A stretch of DNA of 64,000 nucleotides from Strongylocentrotus purpuratus (GCF_000002235.5 NW_022145607.1:31674660-31738659); one strand, 5' to 3'; positions 11,396-22,205 are shown, counted from the first letter of the stretch. Numbers and translations: made by a program. Notes: generated by a model not told the origin, from the letters alone.

Positions 11396-12237
11396 GAAGA
11401 TGACAAAAGCCAAGTCAATCCAGAATGTAGATTTTGAACAGCTACAGAATCGTGATGTTCGCCTCCGATATACTGTCAAATTACAAAACAGATTTGATAG
11501 TCTCACTGACCAGGGAGAGGAAGTCACTTGGGAATCAATGAGGGACATTCTAGTGGAAACAGCTGAAGAGACATTACCTAAAAAGGAAAAGAAAAGTAAA
11601 CAGAGATGGATGACGGAGGAGATTTGAGCAAATATGAGTGAAAGGCAGAAGATCAAGGACAGAGATGGAAGTGAGTCAATACAGAGAGTTGGACAGAGAA
11701 ATTCACAACCACTGCACAAAAGCTAAAGAGGAATGGCTGAACAAACAGTGCGCCGAGATAGAGAGAAGTTTTAATGCAAACGATCCCAGGGTTTTTAAGA
11801 AGGTAAATGACCTTTCAAGAAAGAAACTTCGGAGCTCCAAGTCGGGATGCATCAAGGCAAGGGATTGATCAGTACTGCTTGAAAAGGAAGAGATACTGAA
11901 CAGATTGACTGAGTACATTGGCGAGCTTTTTGACGATGTAAGAAAAGAACCTCCACACTGTGCAGGATCTATTGAAGGACCTAGGATTCTGCTCTCAGAA
12001 GTGAGGTCTGCAATCAGTATGATGAAGAGGAACAAAGCTGCTGGTCCTGATGGAGTAATAATGGAGATGGTCGAAGCATTGGAGAACTATGGTGTCATGA
12101 AACTAACTGAAGTCATCAATAAGATCTATGATGATGGAAAGTTTCCAGATGACCTGTGCAAATCGATATTTATTACACTTCCCAAGAAACCTGGAGCAGT
12201 GGAATGTGGGCAACATAGAATCATCAGCCTCATATGA
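11396..12237 (+). pseudogene. LINE ORF2, region upstream of and entering RT (broken)
   Basis: Frame fragments 11400-11627, 11638-11868 and 11905-12237 belong to one ancestral ORF. The order is a linker typical of the region before RT (FEQLQNRDVRLRYTVKLQNR, KKSKQRWMTEEI), a Lys/Glu-rich stretch (AKEEWLNKQCAEIERSF), then the RT entry motif RNKAAGPDGV and the FITLPKKPG...HRIISL block. Two in-frame TGA codons interrupt it; both sit where an Arg (CGA) codon is plausible, as expected from CpG decay. Not translatable as one protein. Confidence 0.8.
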
Positions 12238-13493
12238 GCCATATCACAAAGATCATCTTGCGAGTTCTACTTCAAAGAGCAAGGAATCACCTAACTCCAG
12301 AAATCAGTAATGTGCAGTTTGGTTTTGTCAAGGATGCCGGAACTAGAAATGCTGTTTTTGTTCTGCGGTCTATAGCAGAAAGGGCTGTAGAAATGCAGAA
12401 AGACGTCTTCCTGTGTTTCATGGATTATACAAAAGCCTTCGATAAAGTAAGACACGATCAGTTATTTGAAGACTTAACCAAGATTGGACTAGACACAAAG
12501 GATATAAATTTACTGCAAAATCTGTATTGGGAGCAAACAGCATGTGTCAGGGTGGAAACAGAATTAAGTGACTACATCAACATTAAGAGGGGGGTTCGGC
12601 AAGAATGTGTCATGTCTCCAGATCTCTTCAATTATTACAGTGAGTTGATACTTAGAAACCTAGAACAGGAAAGAGGATTGAAGATAGGAGGACATAATAT
12701 CACAAACATACGGTATGCGGATGATCCTATATTAATCGCAGAATCAGAGAAGGACCTGCAGCGACTTTTGGACGTTGTCTTTAGAGAAAGTGACAAGAGA
12801 GGATTATCATTAAAGTACAAGAAAACGGAATGCATGGTAATTTCAAAGAAGGGAGGTATACCATGCTCTCTTAAGATCAACAACAATCAAATAAAGCAAG
12901 CCACCTCTGTTAATTACCTCGGGACTACAATTACAGATGATGCAAGAGGCGAGCAAGAAATCAAGAGAAGGATTGCACTTGCAAAATCAACTTTCTCCAA
13001 GTTAGAAAACGTCCTAAAGAATAAGAAGCTGAAGATGAAAACGAGACTCCGCGTACTCAATTGCTACGTGTATCCAGTTCTAATGTATGGGTGTGAATTA
13101 GCTTGGACCCTGACATCAGACCTAAGAAAGCGACTGGAAAGTTGTGAAGTTTGGTTCCTGAGAAGAATGCTAAGAATTTCATGGACAGAAAGAGTTTCTA
13201 GTGATGAGGTGTTGCCATGGCAGGAACAAGAGCTTCTGAATAATATAAGAGGTTGACAGCTGAGCTTCTTGAGCCATGTTATACGGAAGAATGGTATGGA
13301 AAATCTTGCACTGACTGGAAGAATAGAGGGGAGGAGGAGTAGGGGTAGAAGGAGGATTCTGTGGATGAGTAGCTTAAGGAGTGGGATTTCTGAATGTGGA
13401 ATTGATCTCGGGGAGAATGAATTACTTCATAGAATATGGGATAGAGAATTGTGGCACTCCATGGTCGCCAACGTCTCAGGATATGGCACATAG
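12234..13493 (+). pseudogene. LINE reverse transcriptase core and C-terminal domain (broken)
   Basis: A 340-codon open frame (12234-13256) carries RT motif A (CFMDYTKAFDKVRH), motif B (RGVRQECVMSPDLF, where the usual Gly of RQGC is Glu) and the catalytic motif C (RYADD). It then has the thumb region (LGTTITDDARG, LNCYVYPVLMYGCE, LRRMLRISW). After a TGA at 13254-13256 the frame continues as LSFLSHVIRKNGMENLAL and an Arg-rich tail, ending at a stop near 13491 just before the GAA tail. The product would reverse-transcribe the element RNA at the nicked target. Length compared with other LINEs and the missing endonuclease make it inactive. It sits in the interval between the 14.1 kb and 8.9 kb minus-strand exon relics, in opposite orientation. 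Confidence 0.85.
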
Positions 13494-14085
13494 AAGAAGA
13501 AGAAGAAGCCACATAACCTAAACATGAAGCTATTTATACAACTTAATTTTCATTCTATTTGTAAATTGGAAGTTTAATTCAATCCAAATTTAAAGTTCTC
13601 TTTGACAGAAATATATGATTACAAAATCGCTCCACAGAGACTTTGTTTGGTGTGTGAAGGGTATACCAACATTTTTGGTGTCCCCTTTACACGTGAAACA
13701 TGATATTTGAAATCAATGTGTGACAATTTCCATGTGAACTACTGTAATTTAAATAGCTTTTTTCAATGAATGAAGGATCTCTCTGCTTTTCCATCATATA
13801 TTTGTTCAATACAGCCGAATATTCCCAACATTTTCATTTATTGCTTGAAATGCCATAAAATGTGTATTGGTTTTATTCATTTGCATCAAATGAATAGACA
13901 TTGGCATTTTGTTTCATGAAGAAAGTGCTCACAAAGTATTAACCTGGTAAAAAATACCTCCCGATACTAGTAACGAGTGACTGATAGAGCACCAAGCCAT
14001 GTACATGTAAGATGTATCATAGGGATGCCTGAAAGTAAAATCAGGATTACAATCAACATAAATCTTTTGATACAATGAAAATTAC

Positions 14086-14199
14086 CTTGAAGTCAGGAAA
14101 TCTTATAACTTCCTTTATGTCGTTTGCAGCTGGACAGCCTTGTTTGCGCGACGGTTGAACCATCTTGTACTTTCTCTTCAGAGGCAACGGGTGATCTTT
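14086..14199 (-). CDS. Exon encoding a zinc-cluster-like segment (partial gene)
   Basis: A 114-bp, phase 0-0 exon with a strong acceptor (TTCATGCTTGCAG) and donor (TTCAAG|GTAATT) on the minus strand. It encodes 38 residues, including KRKYKMVQPSRKQGCPA and then EVIRFPDFK. The S-R-K-x-G-C-P-A ... F-P-D-(Y/F)-K pattern recalls the N-terminal zinc-binding DNA-binding modules of the WRKY-GCM1/FAR1 type found in animal MULE transposases and in CARF-like proteins; this is recognition from memory, not a search. It is the cleanest of the minus-strand exons at 8-14 kb. Whether it belongs to a live gene or to the same decayed unit as the Ulp1- and PHD-like relics downstream is open. Confidence 0.5.
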
Positions 14200-14929
14200 C
14201 TGCAAGCATGAAATTAACATTTTTATTCTGACAATGGAAAGAGAACTTGAAGAAAAACTAGACCCAGTCAACAAATTGCAATCAATCAATGTTAAAAATT
14301 ATCAGTGAATTTTTTTGAATCACTATCTCTATGGGGACCTATAATTGGCAACTCCATATACATGTATAATTAAGTTGGATTTAATTACTGTAGTCATTTT
14401 TGGACAGCTCTTACAATTATGTCTTTTGGAAGATCATGTGAGCTTTACTCGTCAGGTAGGCATGCAGGGTTATTTGGACCATAAAATGCTCTTGGAGATG
14501 GACTGAAAGAATTCCACTTTTGAAGAAAAAATGAAAATTTGAAACCAATTGAGAGTGGTCCCATACATGTATGTGATGCCACAAATCCTGGCCATTTTTT
14601 TGTTTTTATTGAGCCTTCAATTTTGTTAGCAGTTTGTAAATGCACGAATATGCTTGGGTTAGGATCCTTTACAATCACATGTGGAGGCATAATATCAATC
14701 TTCAATAAATGTTGGGAATAAATTGTGTTTTTTTAAAGACAGAACAACAACTATCTAATGCAATTTAATCACAAATATTGAAAATCAGGGAAATGAGCAG
14801 CACTTATATATATTAACTTTCACCAAAATGCAACAATTGATCCAATTGCTCCTAACTGACCTTTGACCCTAGCCATGTAGGGACCACCCCTGTTCCAAGT
14901 GAATTATCATTGATATTATTATGAGATTT

Positions 14930-14985
14930 ATAATACATGATTACATGTGTAATAACAATTATAATAATAATAATAATAGTAACAT
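14930..14985. repeat. ATA/ATT microsatellite
   Basis: Short (AAT)n run, interrupted, within AT-rich DNA. Confidence 0.7.
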
Positions 14986-15418
14986 ATTTGTTGGCGCATA
15001 AGTATAGCTCAAAGCTAGACCATCAGTATCATTGATGCAAATATAAAGCTCATGAGATTTTATCCTTTTTCTATCTTTTGTGACCTTTTCAGCACCTCTT
15101 TTTGCCTCTCCTTTTACCTTTTCTCTGGTAATTCTGAATGTCTATCTTTACTTATGTAATCCTTTGTTTTCAACCGTCTTTAACCTTTATCTATCTTTTC
15201 GTGTTTTCCTTTGCTTTTAAACATGAGTTAATCTATTCTTCTAGTATTTCCAAAGTTTTTCAGGTTCAGGTATCAACAGATAATTGTTAAAAGCTTGTCA
15301 CACCAGCAGTCCCAGTAAGGAGAGCCCCAACATATGTGAATCAAATTGGTTAGCTGCTGCTCAGATGTTATGATTTATGAATCACTAATCTATTCAAATA
15401 AAGAGTAACTATACATAT

Positions 15419-15515
15419 CGTCCTTGTTTTCACGAAGTGACGGTAGTGAGGAAAATCGTAACGCAAAGTGAATGCAATTTTTTGTCACTACCGTCACTTC
15501 GTGAAAACAGCGACG
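15419..15515 (+). mobile_element. 97-bp foldback element, copy 1
   Basis: Begins CGTCCTTGTTTTCACGAAGT and ends ACTTCGTGAAAACAGCGACG. The ~31-base arms match except at positions 5-6 and enclose a ~35-base loop. It is flanked by ATAT at 15415-15418 and 15516-15519, a 4-bp target duplication. It differs from copy 3 by one base (G for T in the T-run next to the right arm). Confidence 0.9.
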
Positions 15516-15929
15516 ATATCTAACACATGTACCATAAAGCAATTTGTGGAACATACAAGGTGACAGTATGGAAGTGTACAGAGAAAGGCAACATTGCATG
15601 ACACAAAAGCCAACTAGATATAATAGTAAGCTTGACCATCCTAGAATAAAAATAAATAACAAATTAAGAAATAAACATCACCAGGTCATTCTCCCCGACT
15701 GTTATCTGACAGTTTAAGGAAGCACTCCAGCCAGCTCAAATCAAAAGTGCTGTAATAAACCAGTTGATTCACCTATACATGTGTATTTACGCTAGCCAAA
15801 TACTGCCCCTGCCAGATATATGATACATTTGTCCATCCCACCCTAAAAGGTAATGGAAGTTTAAAAACTCTGAAATTATTAAGCTCTAGACACCGTCAAT
15901 CTTGATCTTCAACAGTTAGGAAGGTTGTT

Positions 15930-16207
15930 TCATAATCATAATGCAGAGTGAAAGAAACTTTGGTCAAGTGTAGCTATTCTAGCTTGGGTATTTCTACGTA
16001 TTGTAAACATCATTATGAGCAATGCTTGAAGGTCTTCAGGATACCGGTAGTTTGTATTTTGTAGAAAACTTCAGGTCTATGTTTAAGACTAGTGAAGGCA
16101 GTGACTTTGTTCACTCCAATGGTTCTGAGAACCTTCCATTGGAATGAGTTAAGTTGGGCCAGGACAGATGGACAAGCGCTTATCAAAGAAAAACTGGCAT
16201 ATTCCAC
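15930..16207 (-). pseudogene. Relic of a non-LTR retrotransposon C-terminus
   Basis: Minus-strand frame from 16207 reads EYASFSLISACPSVLAQLNS, then FQWKVLRTIGV, then SLKHRPEVFYKIQ. This follows the L(E)YA...W....S...L..(L/I)..(I/V)Q.KALR.IG ... SL..RR.V....LYK pattern found C-terminal to RT in CR1/Jockey-type elements. It is short, and stops follow at 16013. A different lineage from the LINE at 11-13.5 kb. Confidence 0.45.
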
Positions 16208-16682
16208 GATACATGTATTTGAATCTGAGCTTTGCTAAGTTAGTCTTTGTTTTTATCATTCTTTCGTCTTCTCTTGTTATTATTCCATAAGTTGATGTTT
16301 GACTGTACTCCTTTCATTATTGTTTTCTTTCTAATATTCCTTGCATGTATGATAATCTTTATAATTTTCTTATGTTTTTCCCCCATCAATTTTTAATACG
16401 CAATAAATCTCATTGAATATGCACTAAGACAGGTGGACTAATGATAATTTCAGAATCAGGACCATGCCTGAAATTCCCTTCTTGTACACCTAGAAATGGT
16501 CAAAGGACCAAATATAACCCTGCAATACACACTTTCCATGTGACAACAACTCATGTATACAATCATGCTCTACATGTACTTGACACTCACCTCCTCCAAT
16601 GACTAGCTCAACAATTAGCTTGCTCCCCCTGTCAAAGAATTAGAATATAATTAAAGAAATTGAGAATCTAACTAGAAACCAC

Positions 16683-17223
16683 TTAAAGGTACTATGTCCC
16701 ATTTGCAGGCCCAAAAAATGAAAAAGTTAAATTCCAACGGCATTTGAAAGATAATACTAATTTAGAACTTCCCTAAAAAAGGTGGGGCTTGAAAATGTCT
16801 TCAAGTGGGAAAATAACGACTATTAGTTGTCAAATCGACTTTAGGGCTATAGAGCCCAAAAGTAACAGTCTTGATTTTCAGACAATTGTACCGAATGGTC
16901 ATACGTTTTATGCTGCGCAAAGATTCAATCAGTTTAATCTTGGCCATCACAAGAAGTGGGTTATTGGTGTAGACAAATGCTCATGTTACCCTTTACAACT
17001 CTTTTCATGTATGTTATTACCAAAGAAGAAAAAAAGCCAGTCAGTCACTCAATAGTGTCTGACAGTGAAGTCTAGCAAGTAAACGGTTTTCCTTGCATAA
17101 TTTGAATATGAGGACACTGCTAACGTTTAAATTTCACAGATAGGACATACATGACATATTCATAATTCCTGCAAAGTTCTACAGCATTTGAGGTTGGCTG
17201 CAAAAGGGACATAGTACCTTTAA
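16683..17223. mobile_element. TTAA-flanked MITE, 533 bp
   Basis: TTAA (16683-16686), then AGGTACTATGTCCCATTTGC on the left; right end GCAAAAGGGACATAGTACCT, then TTAA (17220-17223). The ends are inverted over 14 perfect bases and ~20 with one mismatch. The interior has only an 88-codon ORF without recognisable motif. Non-autonomous. Confidence 0.8.
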
Positions 17224-17436
17224 GAAGCAAATCATACAGGAATTGAATAGTCATTTATACTGTCAATAACACACACAATTAAAAAAAAAAAAATGGTGAA
17301 TTATTTGCCAGATTCATTGAAAAATAGTACTAACTAGAGGCCGCCGTCGAGTATATTCTTGTACTGATGTAGGTGCTGTGAACAGTGTCTCAATAAAAGG
17401 TCTACAATGAACTATGTGCAGCTAAAAAGACATCTG

Positions 17437-17700
17437 TAGCTTAACGGAGCTGGATCCTGAGTATCTCTCTCTTGAAGATAAAGATCAGTTCTGGTCATGC
17501 GATTGCATTGTGAAAGAAACGTGGTGGAATCGATCAGAAAAGGTTGATCATGGTGTGTACTGCAAGGTTCTGGAATCATCAAAATTATAAGAAATTTGGC
17601 CCAGTCTTGGTAAAATTACAAGCACTGTACACAGAAAGATGAATATGGGACAACGCGACACGTGCGTACCAAATATATCAATTAGTAGGCGGTTTCCCAG
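17437..17700 (+). pseudogene. Gene-like fragment, copy 2 of the inverted duplication
   Basis: Plus-strand partner of 9130-9372. After CTGTAG (17431-17436) it reads LTELDPEYLSLEDKDQFWSC, DCIVKETWWNRSEKVDHGVY, CKVLESSKL, then a stop near 17590. The sequence looks like a real domain with Trp/Cys pairs, but I do not recognise the family, and the homology with the other copy continues past the stop. It is probably a fragment of a multicopy gene or transposon. Confidence 0.4.
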
Positions 17701-19377
17701 CAAAATTTGTATCACGTATTAGTCAAAACATATATTCTTTCACATGATTGGTAATAAGAGCTTCCGTTTCATTTCTTGAGAGGGGGGCGTTTCCAAAACT
17801 GGTCTTTACCTTTAAAGTTTAGCAGAGAGGTACAGGTGACTGCAATCGGTCATTACTATCAATCTATATTGCGATATCTCTTCTCGGCTGCCATACTTAC
17901 ACACGGTTAGAAAAAGGATTGCAATGTCATGAGGAAACGCCAAAAATTCAATCAAATGAGCTTCAATATCGACCTTGGACTAATTATTCTGCATCAAGTC
18001 TTTCAAGAAGATATATATTTGATCGTTTTAGTATCTTTGTGTTCATTTTATTTTTGGAGTATTTTTTAGGATGTTCTGGAAATTCGACTTGAGTTGGGCA
18101 GAATCTTAAGAATGACCAAATCATTAAAACAATTGCGAAATATTCCACAGATGAGTTTTTGGGATATGACTTAAATTGTTATTTATGTTTGTATAAAACT
18201 AGCCTAGACTAATGCTATTAATACTAATACTAAAAAAGATAATAAACTACCGGTAGTAGGGTCTATAACTATAATATATAAGTATAGTCAAGACTTAATA
18301 GACAGAAATAACCATCTGGTATGGGTCATTATTTCCCTGGGGAATACTCAGATTTGGTTTGGACGGGGTGTGCCGCTCAAGCCTTGAAACCCATACACAT
18401 TATTAGGGGTCATTTTGAGGCATTTTTCAAATATTTTGGTTGTTTTTCAGGTGTTTGCATGGAAACAATTTTAATGGTATTTTTGTTAAAAGTGGGACCC
18501 ATGTTTAGGGATTTTTTGTGAAAAAGTTACCCATTAGAGCGACACACCCCTGTATGTCTTAATATGTGAGTACCCCCCACCCCACCCCCCCCCCCCCCCC
18601 CTGGGCATTATTTAATACAACTGACATTTGTCAACATTCCCCATACGGCTCCCACAAGGGGATTGAGCTGATTTTGTACATCTGGTACTATAACTTTCTT
18701 CCCCTTTTTCCTAATCAATTTAGATCTAAGATGAAACAAAATATGTATATTTTTCTCCTACATGTATGTACAGTTATCAAAGTTTTTATTCCCTATTTGC
18801 AAAGGCGAAATTTACAGAGATTTAAGGTTTTATATCAGAACCAAACAGTACGTTCATGCATTCTAACTAAAAATATACGACATGACCCGGCCGATATATT
18901 TCCGGTTCATCAGAAAAATTATTATCTATAATTTGTACCAAAAATGATAACTTTAATGGAATAATTAATACAAACTGACTAATTCTCATATTAAGTTGTG
19001 CAAAACATAATCCAAGTCTAGTGACCTAAAATGACCTTTGACCTAGACTTTGTGACCTTTAATTTGCGTCATATGATTTGTCATACTTGATAACCCTTGT
19101 GTACAAGTTTCATGGAATTTGAACAAACGCTTTTGAAATTATGCTAAATATTCAAAATCTTGAGGTTGATACCACAACAAAGTCTAAGTTTGCAGACCTT
19201 AAATCACACTTGACCTTGACTTTGTTACCTAAAAGACTAATCAAATGATTGATGATACTTGATAACCCCTATGTTCAAGTTTCATGGAAAAGGAATTAAT
19301 GTATACTTTCAAAATTATGATAAAAATTCAAATTATAACCTTTTGTTAAGTTTTGATGTTGATGCTACAACATAGTC

Positions 19378-19886
19378 TAATACTTCTTTCAAACTGGCTT
19401 CTATCGGAGTCACACCAATGAAAATACAGATTGAATTTTCCTCATGAAAACAAAGGTGAAACCGCCGTTTTGCCTGCTGTCGCTTTCATACTGCCGATGA
19501 AATTCACTCGCTGTGGCGAGCCCTTGCCGGAAGTGAAGAATTATTACGTAATTATTAAGCCCGCGCCCCATATAGCTGGCATGCAGCATGTTCAACAAAA
19601 AGTCAACAAACACAGCTGGTTACGATAAAGCGCGCATATTGCGACATTAGACCATTTTAATCGCTGTTTTCTCCCAAACGCATTCACAGTGGCTGTTTCA
19701 TCGGTGTCACACCGATAGAATGAGAATTTCTCCTGCTCTTGAGCAGGAGAATTTAATCGCCTATTTCTCTTCTTTTCATCGGCTATTTAATCGACTTTTT
19801 CTCCTCTGTAGCATTCATAGTGGCCGTTTCATCGTATGCGTCCGGATGCATCCGATGAAAATCAGGCCAGTTTGAAAGGGGTATTA
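19378..19886. mobile_element. TIR element inserted in the tandem array, 505 bp
   Basis: Ends ATACTTCTTTCAAACTGGC and GCCAGTTTGAAAGGGGTAT are inverted with two mismatches and flanked by TA (19378-19379, 19885-19886). The uninterrupted array units read ..AGTCTAAGTTTG.. or ..AGTCCAAGTCTG.. at this position, which serves as an empty site. Inside are repeated TCGG.GTCACACC and ATCGGCTATTT words and a near-palindrome, CTCCTGCTC-TT-GAGCAGGAG, at about 19731-19751. Confidence 0.7.
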
Positions 19887-20126
19887 GTTTGTTGACCTTA
19901 ACTTAGTGACCTGAAATTCAACTCACATGATTGGGGATACTTGATAACCCTTTAGCCTAAGTTTCATTGAATAACCCGAGGTTAAGTTTTCGATGATGAT
20001 GCCACAACATAGTCCAAGTCTGTTGACCTGTAATGACCTTTGACCTTGACTTTGTTACCTGAAATTCAACTCATATGACTGGGGATGCTTGATAACCATT
20101 TGGTCCAAGTTTCATTGAATAAGAAC

Positions 20127-20715
20127 TTAAAGGGATAGTCGAGTTCTGTTGCAGAGGGCGCTACACAAAATAATTTGTTAGTGAGATAATGAAACAGTGT
20201 CAAATTTGAAAGAACATAATATTTAAATGACAAAATCATGTTTGTTTGATCAAAATCGGTTCAGAGACGGCTAAAATATAACAATTTCTAATACTTGTGT
20301 ACCACGTACACAAATATTAGATATTTTGAAAAATTTGAAAAAAACGTTGAAAAAAATTAAATAACGCCTTTTACGTCGTATTTCAGCCAATGCCGATATT
20401 GATTTTTTTTTTTTTTTTTGGGGGGGGGGGCATTTTTGTTTTGCTTATATTACGCACAACCAGCCGGCCCATGTACTGTTATTTTTAATTAAATATTTAA
20501 TTAACGAACGGTCACCATGTTTTTTTTTAAAGTGGAGCTGAATTGGTATACTCGTATTGGCTAAATTTCACACATTTTGGGGTCTAAAATTACCTTCATA
20601 GTAATTTCAGGTTCTAAAAGGGCACTATAGAAATGTCATAGATAAGAATAAGAGCAATAACCATGCACTTTGAAGGCATTTGCGGTCTGAAAACAGAACT
20701 CAACTATCCCTTTAA
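20127..20715. mobile_element. TTAA-flanked MITE, 581 bp, with internal empty site
   Basis: TTAA (20127-20130), then AGGGATAGTCGAGTTCTGTT; right end AACAGAACTCAACTATCCCT, then TTAA (20712-20715). TIRs of 20 bases with one mismatch. Removing it and one TTAA joins CATTGAATAAGAAC-TTAA-ATACTCTC, matching the sibling array unit at about 19290-19310 (GGAAAAGGAATTAATGTATACT). It contains a T18/G10 homopolymer junction and no significant ORF. Confidence 0.85.
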
Positions 20716-20844
20716 ATACTCTCAAAATTATACTAAAATTTCAAAAACTTAACCTGAGGTTAAGTTTTTGATGTTGACGCCGCCGCCGCCGCCATCACCG
20801 GAAAAGCGGCACCTATGTCTCGCTTTTTGCTACGCAGGTGAGAC

Positions 20845-22205
20845 AAAAACTATAATTTTGGCAAGACTTTGTTGCCTATACGGAGATCAGAAAACAATAA
20901 ATATTGGAGAGACTTTGTTGCTGATACAGAGAGCTAAAACAATTAATTTTGGCAGGAATTCATTGCTGATACGGAGAACAGAAAACAAGAATTATTGGCA
21001 AGACTTTGTTGCCAATACAGAACTCCTAAATGAATAATTATTGGCAAGACTTCATTAATACCGATACAAAGATCAGAAAGCAAGAATTATTGGCAAGACT
21101 TTGTTGCCAATACAGAACTCCTTAATTAATAATTATTAGCGGGACTTCATTAACGCTACGGGGATCAGAAAAACAATAATTATTCATTGGCAAGGTTTCG
21201 TTGCCGATACGAAGATCTAAAAAGAATAACTATTGGCAAAACTTTGTTGCCAATACGGAGAAGGGAAAACAATAATTATTAACGAGACTTCATTGCCGAT
21301 CCTGAACTCCTAAATGAATTATTTTTGGTGGGACTTCATTAACACCGATACAAAGATCAGAAAACAATAATTATTGGCAAGACTACGTTGCCGCTGCGGA
21401 GATGTAAAAACAATAATTATTGGCAAGACTTAGTTGCCGATACAGGGAACGGAAAACAATAATTATTGGCAAGACTACGTTGCCGCTGCGGAGATGTAAA
21501 AACAATAATTATTGGCAAGACTTCGTTGCCGGTACGGAAATCCTAAATTAATAATTATTGGCAGGACTCCAACGACGATACGTACATGTAGATCAGAAAA
21601 CAATAAATATTGGTAAAAATTTGTTGCCGATACGGAGAACGGAAAACAATAATTATTAACGAGACTTCATTGCCGATCCTGAACTCCTAAATGAATATTT
21701 ATTGGCTGGACTTCATTATTTAACTTTACCTTTACCTTTACCGCAAATACTGGAAGAATGCTGAGACAGCAGTCGAGCTTCCAGGTTTATCTTCTTGTAC
21801 ATGTACTCGTACTCTTTAATAATAATTCTCATTATATACAAGTCAGGGAGGCAGAGGGGCAAGAGGTTGCATCCTGACTGGACAATTAATACCGATACAA
21901 AGATCAGAAAACAAGAATTATTGGCAAGACTTTGTTGCCAATACAGAACTCCTAAATTAATAATTATTGGCAAGACTACATTGCCGCTGCGGAGATGTAA
22001 AAACAATAATTATTGGCAAGACTTCGTTGCCGATACGGAAATCCTAAATTAACAATTATTGGCAGGACTTCAACGCTGATAAGTAGATCAGAAAACAATA
22101 AGTATTGGCAAGACTTTGTTGCCGATACAGAGAACTAAAAACAATTATTTTTGTCAAGACTTTGTTGCCGATACGGAGAATGGAAAACAATAATTATTGG
22201 CGATA
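20845..22205. repeat. Minisatellite, ~45-60-bp units with ATTATTGGCAAGACTT core
   Basis: More than 20 degenerate units with the layout AACAATAATTATTGGCAAGA, CTTTGTTGCCGATACGGAGA, then (AC)AGAA or TCCTAAAT. Units alternate between forms ending in GATCAGAAAACAA and in ACTCCTAAATTAA, implying higher-order repeats; identical blocks recur at 21386-21440 and 21470-21515. The open frame at 20768-21037 is only this repeat read as protein. The core GGCAAGACTTxGTTGCC is itself partly palindromic. A ~175-bp unrelated insertion sits at 21718-21890. Confidence 0.9.
21718..21890. other. Insertion within the minisatellite
   Basis: Non-repeat sequence starting with TTTACCTTTACCTTTACC and ending near TGACTGGACAATTAATACCG interrupts the array. 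No clear TIR; origin unknown. Confidence 0.5.

Larger units (their letters stand above)
11035..13515 (+). mobile_element. Defective non-LTR retrotransposon (LINE) with GAA tail
   Basis: About 2.46 kb. The likely 5' end follows GCCACAAAA (11035-11043) and the 3' end, a (GAA)5 tail at about 13493-13509, is followed by GCCACATAA, a 9-bp near-perfect target duplication. The 5' region (11050-11400) contains CCCTGCGTGTCGTAAAAGGC but no apurinic endonuclease domain, which full-length RTE/CR1-type elements carry, so the middle is probably deleted. From about 11400 a broken ORF runs through the RT to a C-terminal domain ending near 13490. Lesions: TGA stops near 11625, 11866 and 13254, and a one-base frameshift near 12230. 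A second, 5'-truncated copy lies at 34040-34302 on the minus strand. Confidence 0.85.
19005..20845. repeat. Diverged tandem array, ~200-bp GACCTTTGACC unit, with insertions
   Basis: Units repeat the order GACCTTTGACCT...GACTTTGT, CATATGA.TG, ACTTGATAACCC, CAAGTTTCAT.GAA, AAAATTATG..AAAAATTCAAA, and GATGTTGATGC.ACAACA.AGTC. Starts near 19010, 19195, 19890 and 20015. The third and fourth units are separated from or split by two TIR elements (19380-19884 and 20131-20711). The unit carries no ORF. Repeats with this GACCTTTGACCT core are common in animal genomes; not coding. Confidence 0.8.

Noticed and set aside
14445..14705. Open frames on both strands next to the 14.1 kb exon
   Set aside because: Neither strand shows splice sites or a known motif; both frames being open is compatible with chance in this interval.
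20768..21037. 89-codon ORF
   Set aside because: Translation of the ATTATTGGCAAGACTT minisatellite.
21722..21740. Telomere-like (CTTTAC)n
   Set aside because: Only three units and not the animal TTAGGG motif.
20845..22205. CRISPR-like array
   Set aside because: Repeats are contiguous and degenerate with no unique spacers, and the context is eukaryotic.
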